Origin: Ruminococcus sp.
GTDB taxonomy: Bacteria > Bacillota > Clostridia > Oscillospirales > Acutalibacteraceae
Direction of reading: 5' to 3'
Length of the DNA stretch: 64,000 nt
NCBI GenBank assembly: GCA_022779485.1
Contig: JALFTC010000006.1
Location: 1 to 64,000 of the forward strand
Made by a program: the position numbers and the translations under genes. Under the pieces are notes generated by a model that saw only the letters and a list, made by a program, of their open reading frames with translations, had not been told where the DNA came from and made no database searches. Positions within the stretch are counted from its first letter, which is position 1. Each line of letters starts with the position of its first letter. Below are positions 34,310 to 42,742 of the stretch, in pieces.

Positions 34310-35779
34310 ATGGACAAACAATTTGATGTAATTATTGTTGGAACAGGCGTTGCGGGTCTTTACGGGGCATTAAAATACCCTGAAGATATTTCTGTGCTTT
34401 TGTTAAGCAAAAAGGAGCTTAACCTGAGCAACAGCAGTTTTGCACAGGGCGGTGTTGCCGCTGTGCTGGACAAAAGCAACGATAACTACAAGCTACACAT
34501 CGCCGACACACTTATTGCAGGTAAATATAAAAATAATCTTTCCGCTGTTGAAAAGCTGGTTACCGAGGGACCTGAGGATGTACTTGACCTAAAGGATTTA
34601 GGTGTTGACTTTGACAGGGACAAGTTCGGCAGACTACTTGCCACACTGGAGGGAGGTCACAGCCGAAACAGAATTGTTCACCACAAGGACTCAACAGGCA
34701 AAGAAATGGTTGAAAAGCTACTTGTTGCTGTTTCCAAAAGGCCAAACATCACCCTGATGGACAATGCACTTGTGTATTCATTAGATAAATCCGAACACGG
34801 CTTTTATGTGGGTGTTCTTAAAGGCGGAGAAAACCTTGTCTTTGGCTGTTCCTACTGCGTACTTGCCACAGGCGGTATAGGCAGAGTGTACCAGTACACC
34901 ACAAACTCCGCCATTGCAACAGGCGACGGAATTACCTTTGCTCACCTTTTGGGAGCAAAAATCAAACACCTTTCAAGGGTACAGTTCCACCCAACAGCAT
35001 TTGACAGCAAAAGCGACCGTGAAAGATTTTTGATTTCCGAGGCTGTCCGTGGCGAGGGTGCAGTTCTGCTTAACTGCAACGGAGAAAGGTTTATGTTTAA
35101 TTACGATTCTCGTGGAGAGCTTGCCCCAAGGGATGTGGTTTCCAATGCAATTATGCTGGAGGAAAAGAGAACAGGCAGCAGTAACTTCTATCTTGACATA
35201 ACCCACAAGCCTGCCGATTTTCTTGTTGAAAGATTCCCAATGATTTACAACAAGTGCCTTGAAAAGGGCATTGACATAACTAAGGACAGAATCCCTATTT
35301 ATCCTTGTCAGCACTACCTTATGGGCGGTATTAATGTTGACTTGGACGCAAGAACCTCTGTTGACAGGCTGTATGCCTGTGGCGAATGCTCCCACACAGG
35401 TGTTCACGGTGCAAACCGTCTTGCAAGTAATTCACTCCTTGAGGCACTTGTATTTTCAAGGCGAGCCGCACAGGACATTACCCACCGTATCCAAAATGGT
35501 GGCAGAAAGCCACTTGGCACAGAACCGCCAAAGCAGGAGGTTTCAGGCAAGGAGTTGCCTAAGGGTATCCGCACAAAAATCAGAGAAATTATGCAAAAGA
35601 CATATTTTGTCATTCCCGACCTGGAAAATGTTGACTCTGCATACAAAGAGGTTGACAGAGTTTTGTCGGACTTAATCACCACAAAATATGAAATAAATAT
35701 AGACTATGTTGAGGCTTTAAGCCTTGCAACAGTTGCAGGAATTATTCTTGAAGAAATCAAGGAGGGTATTAACCTATGA
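34310..35779 (+). CDS. nadB: L-aspartate oxidase
   Basis: A 489-aa flavoprotein that oxidises aspartate to iminoaspartate in de novo NAD synthesis. FAD-binding VIIVGTGVAGLYGALKYP; SSFAQGGVAAVLD; EGGHSRNRIVHHKD; HPTAF and GEGAVLLNCNGERFM; GGINVDLDARTSVDRLYACGE; and GANRLASNSLLEALVFS. Slightly shorter than E. coli NadB at the C-terminus. It overlaps nadC by 4 bp (ATGA). The usual partner nadA (quinolinate synthase) is not in the window. Confidence 0.95.
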   Translation: MDKQFDVIIVGTGVAGLYGALKYPEDISVLLLSKKELNLSNSSFAQGGVAAVLDKSNDNYKLHIADTLIAGKYKNNLSAVEKLVTEGPEDVLDLKDLGVDFDRDKFGRLLATLEGGHSRNRIVHHKDSTGKEMVEKLLVAVSKRPNITLMDNALVYSLDKSEHGFYVGVLKGGENLVFGCSYCVLATGGIGRVYQYTTNSAIATGDGITFAHLLGAKIKHLSRVQFHPTAFDSKSDRERFLISEAVRGEGAVLLNCNGERFMFNYDSRGELAPRDVVSNAIMLEEKRTGSSNFYLDITHKPADFLVERFPMIYNKCLEKGIDITKDRIPIYPCQHYLMGGINVDLDARTSVDRLYACGECSHTGVHGANRLASNSLLEALVFSRRAAQDITHRIQNGGRKPLGTEPPKQEVSGKELPKGIRTKIREIMQKTYFVIPDLENVDSAYKEVDRVLSDLITTKYEINIDYVEALSLATVAGIILEEIKEGINL

Positions 35780-36615
35780 TGCTAAACCAGTTTTATGTTG
35801 ACGACCTTATTAAGTCGGCACTTAAAGAGGACATCAACTATATTGACATTACAACAGACAACCTTATTCCACAGGAGCAGGAGGGTGAGGCAAATTTCCT
35901 TGCCAAGGCTGAGGGTGTTCTTTGCGGAATTGATGTTGCAATAAGGGTTTTTACCCTGATTCAGCCGGACTTTCAGTATGAAATCTTTATAAATGACGGT
36001 GAATATGTTAAGAAGGGCGACATAATCGCAACTGTAAAGGGCAAAACAAGGACAATTTTAAAGGGCGAAAGAACAGCCCTTAATCTCCTCCAGCATATGA
36101 GCGGTATAGCAACAATGACTAACAGGATTGTTAAAATTGTTGAGGGTACAAATGCCTCTATTGCCGACACAAGAAAGACTCTTCCGGGACTTAGACCAAT
36201 TCAGAAGTACGCAGTTACAGTTGGGGGCGGAAAAAACCACCGCTACAACCTAAGCGACGCCGCAATGCTGAAGGACAACCATATTGACGCAGGTGGCGGA
36301 ATTACAGGAGCTGTGAAAAAGCTAAGGAGCAAGCTGGGTCATATGGCTAAGGTTGAGCTTGAAGTTAGAAACCTTGATGAGCTGAAAGAGGCACTTTCCG
36401 TTGATGTTGATGTAATTATGCTGGACAATATGGACAACGAAACAATGAAAAAGGCTGTGGAAATCACAAACGGCAAGGCACTCCTTGAGGCATCCGGCGG
36501 AATCACCGAGGAAACAATAAGAGGTGTGGCTGAAACAGGTGTGGACATTATCTCAATCGGCGCCCTCACCCACTCTGTAAAAGCATTTGATATTTCCCTG
36601 AAAATCGTAAAATAA
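35776..36615 (+). CDS. nadC: Nicotinate-nucleotide diphosphorylase (carboxylating)
   Basis: A 279-aa enzyme converting quinolinate and PRPP to nicotinate mononucleotide. Motifs: KEDINYIDITTDNL, GERTALNLLQHMSGIAT, ADTRKTLPGLRPIQKYAV, GGGKNHRYNLSDAAMLKDNH, LEVRNLDE, IMLDNMD, LEASGGI and SIGALTHS. Translationally coupled to nadB. Followed by a terminator at 36646-36690. Confidence 0.95.
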   Translation: MMLNQFYVDDLIKSALKEDINYIDITTDNLIPQEQEGEANFLAKAEGVLCGIDVAIRVFTLIQPDFQYEIFINDGEYVKKGDIIATVKGKTRTILKGERTALNLLQHMSGIATMTNRIVKIVEGTNASIADTRKTLPGLRPIQKYAVTVGGGKNHRYNLSDAAMLKDNHIDAGGGITGAVKKLRSKLGHMAKVELEVRNLDELKEALSVDVDVIMLDNMDNETMKKAVEITNGKALLEASGGITEETIRGVAETGVDIISIGALTHSVKAFDISLKIVK

Positions 36616-36645
36616 TTGTAACAGATGTCACAGATATTATATATG

Positions 36646-36690
36646 AAAGCTAATGACAGGACACCACCTGCATTAGCTTTTCTCTTTTCC
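36646..36690 (+). terminator. Terminator of nadBC
   Basis: A 10-bp stem AAAGCTAATG / CATTAGCTTT followed by TCTCTTTT. Confidence 0.8.
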
Positions 36691-36702
36691 AAAATAAAAA
36701 TG

Positions 36703-36731
36703 TTGAAGATTGTAGAATTTTGTGTTAAATT
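36703..36731 (+). promoter_or_regulatory. Probable promoter
   Basis: TTGAAG (36703-36708), 17-bp spacer, TAAATT (36726-36731), about 30 bp before the ATG at 36762. Confidence 0.45.
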
Positions 36732-36761
36732 AGAGATATAAGGTAAGGACGGAGTGATATT

Positions 36762-37574
36762 ATGGCAAAAAATGAAAATGATATTTTTGACCACAAAAGT
36801 TCAAAGTCATATACCGGCTCTAAGGGTAACGGACAAGCGGATATAGAATCTGAAATTGACAAAATCCTTGCCGAGGCAAGACAGGAAAAGAAAGCACAGA
36901 AGGACTTTTTTACAGAGGAAAAGTTATCCTCAACAGAGAGCGACCTGACTAATTACCGAGAAAGCCAAAAGAATAAAACTCACAGAGAATCCTCTGAAAA
37001 CACAAGAAAAAAAAGACCTCACAAAGAGCCTGTAACCCAAAAGGACAGGAAAAAACACAGTGAGCCTCAAGCAAAAAGAGAGGAAAAGAAAAACAGTAAG
37101 GGTAAAGGGCTGATTATCACCGTTGCCATACTTGCTGTTTTGGCGGCTGTTGCTGTTGGAATTTATACCTACCTAAGCGGAAATACAAACCCATTTTATC
37201 CGCAAAAAGGCAATGAAGAAACCATCACAACTACCATACCAATTCACGAAACCTTGGCGGTTGTAATGGTGTCGGGAAATGAAATTTCCTACAACGGAGA
37301 GGTTTTGACCTCAACAGATGAACTGGAGTCAAGGCTTAACAAGGAAGAAAGCCTTACCCTTTCCCTAATTAACAACAATGCTCAAGCAGAAACCTACAAC
37401 GCTGTTGCAACTGTGCTAAACAAATTCGGGGGAAGTTATGAACTTATGAACAAGGAAAACACCAATCCGTCCATTGACACAGGTACATCGTCAACTATTG
37501 CCTCCTCCCCATCTGCCGAGGATGAAACAGAGGTTTCTTCATCAGCACAGGAAGTAGTTGAAAATCAGCAATAA
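36762..37574 (+). CDS. Single-pass membrane protein with ExbD/TolR-like extracellular domain
   Basis: A 270-aa protein of unknown function. The N-terminal 115 residues are cytoplasmic, highly charged and low-complexity (Lys/Glu/Ser), with a single membrane helix at about 118-138 (LIITVAILAVLAAVAVGIY). Outside the membrane, GNEISYNGEVLTSTDELESRL...LTLSLINNNAQAETYNAVATVLNKFG follows the ExbD/TolR beta-alpha pattern (assignment by eye, moderate). A Ser/Thr/Glu-rich tail ends it. No ExbB/MotA-like partner is adjacent. Its own promoter precedes it; metK follows behind a separate promoter and riboswitch. Confidence 0.65.
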   Translation: MAKNENDIFDHKSSKSYTGSKGNGQADIESEIDKILAEARQEKKAQKDFFTEEKLSSTESDLTNYRESQKNKTHRESSENTRKKRPHKEPVTQKDRKKHSEPQAKREEKKNSKGKGLIITVAILAVLAAVAVGIYTYLSGNTNPFYPQKGNEETITTTIPIHETLAVVMVSGNEISYNGEVLTSTDELESRLNKEESLTLSLINNNAQAETYNAVATVLNKFGGSYELMNKENTNPSIDTGTSSTIASSPSAEDETEVSSSAQEVVENQQ

Positions 37575-37613
37575 AAAGATAAATCGACATAATATTCTGT
37601 GTATAATTACCGG

Positions 37614-37643
37614 TTGACAATATACATCAGTATGTGATATAAT
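37614..37643 (+). promoter_or_regulatory. Promoter of metK
   Basis: Perfect TTGACA (37614-37619), 18-bp spacer, perfect TATAAT (37638-37643); transcription would start just before the riboswitch. Confidence 0.85.
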
Positions 37644-37667
37644 AATCCAGCAAATTAAATAATGCCA

Positions 37668-37790
37668 CTTATCAAGAGCGACTGAGGGACAGGCCCTGTG
37701 AAGTCCGGCAACCTGCATATGCAAGGTGCCAAATCCTGCGGTATAACCGAAAGATGAGTTTTTCACACCGTCTTTCGACGGTGTTTTTTA
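37668..37790 (+). promoter_or_regulatory. SAM-I (S-box) riboswitch with terminator
   Basis: The aptamer (37668-37758) has the conserved blocks CTTATCAAGAG, GAGGGACAGGCCC, TGAAGTCCGGCAACC, AAGGTGCCAAATCCTGC and GAAAGATGAG. The expression platform is a terminator: stem ACACCGTC / GACGGTGT (37765-37784) and a T6 run. With SAM bound, transcription ends before metK, giving feedback control of SAM synthesis. Confidence 0.97.
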
Positions 37791-37833
37791 TTTGGCAAAA
37801 TTTCTTATGATAATTCAGAAAGGGAGAATAATT

Positions 37834-39018
37834 ATGGCTAAGCATTTATTTACATCAGAGTCAGTAACAGAGGGACATCCTGACAAGGTTTGCGACCAAA
37901 TCAGCGACGCTATTCTTGACGCTATTTTTGAAAAGGACAATATGGCTCATGTAGCCTGTGAAACAACAGCTGTTGCAGGCATTGTTAACATTATGGGTGA
38001 AATCAGTACAACTGCAGATGTTGACTACGAGTCAGTTGCAAGAAATGTAATAAACAGCATAGGTTACGACAGAGATGAGCTTTTGTTCAACGGTCACAAC
38101 TGCACAATTAATAATATGATTACCACACAATCTCCCGACATTGCTATGGGGGTTAACGAAAGCTACGAGCTTAAAGACGGCGAAAATGACGAGCTTAACC
38201 AGTTCGGCGCAGGGGATCAGGGTATGATGTTTGGCTATGCCTGTGACGAAACAGAGGAGCTAATGCCACTTACAATTTCACTATCCCACAAGCTGGCAAA
38301 AAAACTTACCGAGGTGCGTAAGAACGGTACACTAAAGTATCTTCGCCCTGACGGAAAAACTCAGGTTACAGCCCTCTATGAGGACGACAAGGTTGTTTCC
38401 ATTGATACGGTTGTAATCAGCACACAGCACGACGAGGATGTTTCCCTTGCTCAAATCAGAAACGACCTTATAGAATATGTAATAAAGCCTGTTATTCCGG
38501 CAGAGCTTATCAGTGACGACACAAGAATTCTTGTTAACCCAACAGGCAGATTTGTTATCGGCGGACCTGCCGGTGACTCAGGACTTACAGGCAGAAAGAT
38601 TATTGTTGACACCTACGGCGGATACGGCCGTCACGGTGGCGGTGCTTTCTCCGGTAAGGACCCAACAAAGGTTGACAGAAGTGCCGCATACTACGCAAGA
38701 TATATTGCAAAGAATGTTGTTGCATCAGGTCTTGCCACAAAGTGCGAGGTACAGCTTGCATATGCAATAGGTGTTGCAAAGCCTGTTTCCGTTATGGTTG
38801 ACACCTTTGGAACAGGAAAATACACAAATGAAGAAATCGCAAAGGCTGTCAAGAAGGTATTTGACTGCCGACCTGCCGCCATTATAAGGGAACTTAACCT
38901 GAGAAACATAAAGTTCCTCCCAACTGCATCCTACGGCCATATGGGAAGAACCGACCTTGAAGTTAAATGGGAAGAAACCGACAAGGTGGACGCACTTTTA
39001 AAGGCTGTTGAAGGTTAA
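37834..39018 (+). CDS. metK: S-adenosylmethionine synthetase
   Basis: A 394-aa enzyme making SAM from methionine and ATP. Signatures: [38 protein letters not shown] and [16 protein letters not shown], plus [13 protein letters not shown]. The ATG at 37834 with GGGAGA upstream was chosen over an in-frame start 14 codons earlier that lies in the riboswitch terminator. Regulated by the SAM-I riboswitch. Confidence 0.97.
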   Translation: MAKHLFTSESVTEGHPDKVCDQISDAILDAIFEKDNMAHVACETTAVAGIVNIMGEISTTADVDYESVARNVINSIGYDRDELLFNGHNCTINNMITTQSPDIAMGVNESYELKDGENDELNQFGAGDQGMMFGYACDETEELMPLTISLSHKLAKKLTEVRKNGTLKYLRPDGKTQVTALYEDDKVVSIDTVVISTQHDEDVSLAQIRNDLIEYVIKPVIPAELISDDTRILVNPTGRFVIGGPAGDSGLTGRKIIVDTYGGYGRHGGGAFSGKDPTKVDRSAAYYARYIAKNVVASGLATKCEVQLAYAIGVAKPVSVMVDTFGTGKYTNEEIAKAVKKVFDCRPAAIIRELNLRNIKFLPTASYGHMGRTDLEVKWEETDKVDALLKAVEG

Positions 39019-39043
39019 TATTCAATTTAAAATTTTTCAAAAC

Positions 39044-39076
39044 AAAGGAGTTGTAAAAACCAACAGCTCCTTTTTG
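39044..39076 (+). terminator. Terminator of metK
   Basis: AAAGGAGTTGT / ACAGCTCCTTT stem followed by TTG and T-rich sequence. Confidence 0.8.
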
Positions 39077-39131
39077 CTTTACTTTATTTGTAATAAAACA
39101 TATATATTTACATACAATATTATTACAATAG

Positions 39132-39146
39132 AACGCTAATTGCGTT
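39132..39146 (+). promoter_or_regulatory. Small palindrome upstream of toxin-antitoxin promoter
   Basis: AACGC-TAATT-GCGTT perfect inverted repeat 9 bp upstream of the -35 box. DinJ-type antitoxins autoregulate by binding palindromes near their promoter, so this is a candidate operator. Confidence 0.4.
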
Positions 39147-39154
39147 TTATTCGC

Positions 39155-39183
39155 TTGACATTAGCCTTTAACAGTTGTATTAT
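39155..39183 (+). promoter_or_regulatory. Promoter of dinJ-yafQ
   Basis: Perfect TTGACA (39155-39160), 17-bp spacer, TATTAT (39178-39183), close to the AAGGAG and ATG. Confidence 0.75.
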
Positions 39184-39204
39184 GTAACTAAAGGAGTGAT
39201 TTAT

Positions 39205-39480
39205 ATGGCTACAAAAGTATCAAATGTAAGTTTTAGAATTGACAGCGATTTAAAGGCACAGGCTGACGCACTGTTTTCCCAGCTTGGAATGAATATGACA
39301 ACTGCTTTTAACATTTTTTTAAGGCAGTCTGTGAGAGAGGGTTGTATTCCCTTTGAAATCACACTTAACACCCCAAATTCCGAAACAGTCGCCGCCCTTA
39401 TTGAGGCACAACAGCTTATGAATAATCCTGATACCAAGAAATATGATATTGAAGATGCCTTAAAGGAGTTAAAAAAATGA
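39205..39480 (+). CDS. dinJ: RelB/DinJ-family antitoxin
   Basis: A 91-aa antitoxin with an N-terminal ribbon-helix-helix (VSNVSFRIDSDLKAQADALFSQLGMNMTTAFNIFLRQ), the DinJ pattern, and a C-terminal toxin-wrapping helix (DTKKYDIEDALKELKK). ATG at 39205 with AAGGAG; earlier in-frame start rejected. It neutralises YafQ and represses the operon as a complex. Stop overlaps the toxin start by 4 bp. Confidence 0.92.
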   Translation: MATKVSNVSFRIDSDLKAQADALFSQLGMNMTTAFNIFLRQSVREGCIPFEITLNTPNSETVAALIEAQQLMNNPDTKKYDIEDALKELKK

Positions 39481-39758
39481 GCCTTCAGGTTATTTGGACA
39501 ACAAAGTTCAAAAAAGATTATAAACTTGCCATTAAGCGTGGTTATCCTATTGAGCTTTTAGACAACGCCATACGACTGCTTGCTAAAAACGGTTCGTTGC
39601 CGGAAAGCTACAACGACCACTCTTTGAGTGGAAACTGGAAAGGCTTTAGGGAATGTCACATAGAGCCGGATTGGCTACTTGTGTATTCCATTCAAAACAA
39701 TGTTCTTACACTCACTCTCGCAAGGACAGGAACTCACAGCGATTTATTTAAAAAGTAA
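39477..39758 (+). CDS. yafQ: YafQ-family toxin (ribosome-dependent mRNA endonuclease)
   Basis: A 93-aa RelE/ParE-superfamily toxin. The YafQ catalytic set is visible: NDHSLSGNWKGFRECHIEPDWLLVY and LARTGTHSDLF, holding the conserved His, His, Asp and His plus the terminal Phe region. Family members cut translated mRNA at the ribosomal A site. Couples to the antitoxin by ATGA overlap. Looks intact and active. Confidence 0.93.
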   Translation: MSLQVIWTTKFKKDYKLAIKRGYPIELLDNAIRLLAKNGSLPESYNDHSLSGNWKGFRECHIEPDWLLVYSIQNNVLTLTLARTGTHSDLFKK

Positions 39759-39762
39759 TTTC

Positions 39763-39797
39763 AAAAAAGGTTGCAGAAAAAACTGCAACCTTTTTCC
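39763..39797 (+). terminator. Terminator after yafQ (bidirectional)
   Basis: GGTTGCAG / CTGCAACC stem flanked by A6 and T5 runs, serving the toxin operon and the convergent TrhA gene. Confidence 0.85.
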
Positions 39798-39805
39798 TTT
39801 ATCTC

Positions 39806-40447
39806 TTAAATTTTAATTACTGCAATTAAAATTGCGAAGTAGTGGAATGTGCTTCCAAGCACTGTGAATATGTGCCATACAGGGTGGAAATATTTTACCT
39901 TTTTAATTGCGTAAAATATTATACCCAAGGTGTAAATCACTCCCCCAAGCAACAGGAATAATGCCGACAGGAATGGCACCTTTGCAATTAGGGGTTTTAT
40001 GGCAAAAATGATAACCCAGCCTGTTGCCACATAGCAGATAAGGGATGGAATTTTTGCCTTTTCCAGATTGATGGAATTCATTGTGATTCCCACTATCGCC
40101 GAAAGCCACACTATGCCAAACAACACCCATCCCGTAACACCACCCAGGATATACAGGGTGATTGGAGTGTATGTTCCTGCTATCAAAAGGAAAATTGTGT
40201 TGTGATCCATTATTTGAAAGAACTTTTTTACCTTTTCATTTGTAAAGGAATGGTAAAGCGTGGACATTGTGTATAGTATAATAAGCGAGCCACCGTAAAT
40301 TGCAGAGCTTACCACCGCCCATGCATTTGCATATATTACAGAACAAACAAGGAGAACTACCGTACCTGCTATTGACAGACAAGCTCCCACACCGTGACTC
40401 ACAGAGGAGAAAATTTCTTCTCCCAAGGTGTATTTTCTTTTTTTCAT
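39806..40447 (-). CDS. trhA: Hemolysin III/TrhA-family seven-helix membrane protein
   Basis: A 213-aa integral membrane protein of the PAQR superfamily. Signatures: GEEIFSSVSHGVGA, TLYHSF, MDHNTIFLLIAGTYTP and YFHPVWHIFTVLGSTFHYFAI; the Ser/His/Asp/His residues form the putative metal site. Start ATG at 40445-40447 with GGAAGAG; an ATG eight codons earlier lacks a good site. Bacterial TrhA members are linked to membrane energetics/lipid homeostasis; haemolysis is not implied. Confidence 0.9.
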   Translation of the reverse strand: MKKRKYTLGEEIFSSVSHGVGACLSIAGTVVLLVCSVIYANAWAVVSSAIYGGSLIILYTMSTLYHSFTNEKVKKFFQIMDHNTIFLLIAGTYTPITLYILGGVTGWVLFGIVWLSAIVGITMNSINLEKAKIPSLICYVATGWVIIFAIKPLIAKVPFLSALFLLLGGVIYTLGIIFYAIKKVKYFHPVWHIFTVLGSTFHYFAILIAVIKI

Positions 40448-40567
40448 AATATTCTCTTCCGTTTTCTCCATTTTCCATTATATTATGAATGAAACACTTG
40501 ATTTTTTCAAGGCATACCACTATGCAAATTTAGCTGTTTTTCCATAGTGATATGCCACTTTTGCATA

Positions 40568-40835
40568 AGAAAAAAGTGTTATCTTTATCTCTTTTTGTCT
40601 TTAGAAAGTATTTTCCTATAAGACAGCCTCCACCAGACGGGGGAGGTGGCACGGCTTTAGCCGTGACGGAAGGAGGGAAAAAGTGTTCTCTTTATCTCTC
40701 TTTGTCTTTAGAAAGAAAGTATGATTATATGTTCTGACTTAAACTTTATCATCTAAAGACAAAGAAAGATATATTGACTACTTTTTCACTCCCTCAGTCA
40801 CGCAAGCGTGACAGCTCCCTCATCCGATGGAGCCT
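40568..40835. repeat. Complex repeat cluster (direct, inverted and REP-like units)
   Basis: This lies in the 444-bp gene-free space 40448-40891. A unit containing AAAAAGTGTT-TCTTTATCTC and TTTGTCTTTAGAAAG occurs at about 40568-40611 and again at 40677-40721, and in inverted, diverged form at about 40751-40790. Between the direct copies is AGCCTCCACCAGACGG (40625-40640) and a perfect CACGGCT-TT-AGCCGTG hairpin (40650-40665). After the inverted copy comes GTCACGC-AA-GCGTGAC (40797-40812) and AGCTCCCTCATCCGATGG (from 40813). This looks like nested or tandem REP/MITE elements. Nothing coding is supported. Confidence 0.7.
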
Positions 40836-40891
40836 TTGTTATATCAGAATAACAGGGTGTGAATACCGCCCTTAGGTTAAGTCATCAGCTT

Positions 40892-42742
40892 TTATCCCAC
40901 CTTGTCAAACTGTGAATTGTACAGTTCTGCGTAGTAACCGCCCTTTGCAAGGAGTTCCTCGTGGTTACCCTGCTCAACAATATCTCCGTCCTTCATAAAC
41001 AGTATCAGGTCGGCGTCCTTAATTGTGGAAAGCCTGTGGGCGATGATAAAGCTGGTGCGTCCCTTCATTAGGTTATCCATAGCCTTTTGAATTCTAATCT
41101 CTGTTCTTGTATCAACCGAGGAGGTTGCCTCGTCAAGTATAAGGATTTTAGGGTCTGCAAGGATTGTTCTTGCAATGGTAAGGAGCTGTTTTTGTCCTTG
41201 GCTCACATTGGACGCTTCCTCGTTAAGCTCCATATTGTAACCGTCTGGGAGGTGCTTTACAAATCCGTGAACATGGGCAGCCTTTGCAGCCTCTTTCACT
41301 TCCTCGTCAGTTGCGTCAAGTCTGCCGTACCTTATGTTCTCCATAATACTTCCTGTAAACAGCCAAGTGTCCTGGAGCACCATACCGTAAAGCTCCCTAA
41401 GCTCTCGCCTGTCAAAGTCCTTAATGTCATATCCGTCAACAAGAATATGACCTCCGTTAAGGTCGTAGAATCTCATAAGGAGCTTTACCATAGTGGTTTT
41501 ACCTGCACCTGTGGGCCCTACAATGGCGATTTTCTGACCCTGCTTAATTTTTGCGGAGAAGTCGTGGATAATGATTTTATCATCGTTGTAACCAAATTTA
41601 ACATGGTCAAAGGTCACATCTCCTGTAATATCCTCAACGGTGATATTCTGTCCGTTTGGCTTTTTGCAGTGATTTTCCGCTTTCTGTGACTCCTCTTCCT
41701 CGTCAAGAAATTCAAAGATTCTTTCGGCAGAGGCTGACATCTGTTGCATCATATTGCTCACCTGTGCAAGCTGTTGAATTGGCTGTGTAAACTGTCTTAC
41801 ATACTGAATAAAGGACTGAATGTCACCAACGGTAATTGTGTTTTGAATTGCGAGGTAACCGCCTAAAATAGCTATTCCTACATAGGCAATATTGCCCACG
41901 CCCTGCATAATGGGTCCCATCAAACCTGATATAAACTGACTTTTCCAAGCTGACTTGTACAGCATATCGTTGGTTTTTTCAAATTCCTCTTTGTTCTTTT
42001 CAACATTGTTGAACACCTGAACAATGTTAACTCCACCAACAGTTTCCTCAACTTGACCGTTGACATGGCCAAGGTAGTCCTGCTGTGCACGGAAGTGCTT
42101 TTGAGAAAACTTGAACACAATGGATATAAAAATCAATGAAATAGGCAGGATAAACAGGGCGATAAGCGTCATCATCCAGTTGATGCTGAACATCATATAA
42201 AGCACACCGATAATGGTGGAGATTGATGTCACCATTTGAGTTGCAACCTGATTAAGGCTTGTGCAAAGTGTGTCAACATCGTTTGAAATGATAGAAAGAG
42301 TTTCACCTGTCTGTCTGCGGTCAAAGTAGTTCATTGGCAACAGATTGATTTTGCTTGAAATATCTTTTCTTAATCTGTAACCAACCTTTTGTGTTACGGT
42401 GCTCATCAAAAAGTTCTGCACAAAACCAAAGATACTACTTGCCACATATATGCACAAAAGTCCCACAAGTATGCCTGCAATTTTGCCAAAGTCAATTCCC
42501 GAGCCACCTGTGTATTTGCTCATAATACCGTTGTAAAGTTCTGTGGTTGCATTACCCAGAATTTTAGGTCCTATAACATTGAATACTGTACTTCCTATTG
42601 CGAAGATTACAACAATAGCAATAGCGATTTTGTATCTGCCGATGTATTTCATCAGCTTTTTAATTGAGCCTTTGAAGTCCTTAGCCTTTTCTCCGGTTGC
42701 CTTCTGTTTCATTGGTCCTCCGGGGCCGTGTCCCATAGCCAT
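40892..42742 (-). CDS. ABC exporter half-transporter, catalytically complete subunit
   Basis: A 616-aa half-transporter with six membrane helices (about 35-335) and a C-terminal ATPase. Walker A GPTGAGKTT, signature VSQGQKQLL, Walker B ILILDEATSSVD with the catalytic Glu, and switch IIAHRLSTI with His. The N-terminus is Gly/Lys-rich (GHGPGGPMKQKATGEK). Start overlaps the stop of the partner gene (TAATG), so the two form a heterodimer of the multidrug/lipid exporter type (LmrCD, TM287/288-like). Substrate unknown. Confidence 0.92.
   Translation of the reverse strand: MAMGHGPGGPMKQKATGEKAKDFKGSIKKLMKYIGRYKIAIAIVVIFAIGSTVFNVIGPKILGNATTELYNGIMSKYTGGSGIDFGKIAGILVGLLCIYVASSIFGFVQNFLMSTVTQKVGYRLRKDISSKINLLPMNYFDRRQTGETLSIISNDVDTLCTSLNQVATQMVTSISTIIGVLYMMFSINWMMTLIALFILPISLIFISIVFKFSQKHFRAQQDYLGHVNGQVEETVGGVNIVQVFNNVEKNKEEFEKTNDMLYKSAWKSQFISGLMGPIMQGVGNIAYVGIAILGGYLAIQNTITVGDIQSFIQYVRQFTQPIQQLAQVSNMMQQMSASAERIFEFLDEEEESQKAENHCKKPNGQNITVEDITGDVTFDHVKFGYNDDKIIIHDFSAKIKQGQKIAIVGPTGAGKTTMVKLLMRFYDLNGGHILVDGYDIKDFDRRELRELYGMVLQDTWLFTGSIMENIRYGRLDATDEEVKEAAKAAHVHGFVKHLPDGYNMELNEEASNVSQGQKQLLTIARTILADPKILILDEATSSVDTRTEIRIQKAMDNLMKGRTSFIIAHRLSTIKDADLILFMKDGDIVEQGNHEELLAKGGYYAELYNSQFDKVG

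Noticed and set aside
36762-37574. FtsL/DivIC-like or SpoIIIAH-like assignment for the ExbD-like protein
   Set aside because: No coiled coil after the membrane helix and no cell-division or spoIIIA genes nearby; the beta-alpha pattern fits ExbD better, though only moderately.
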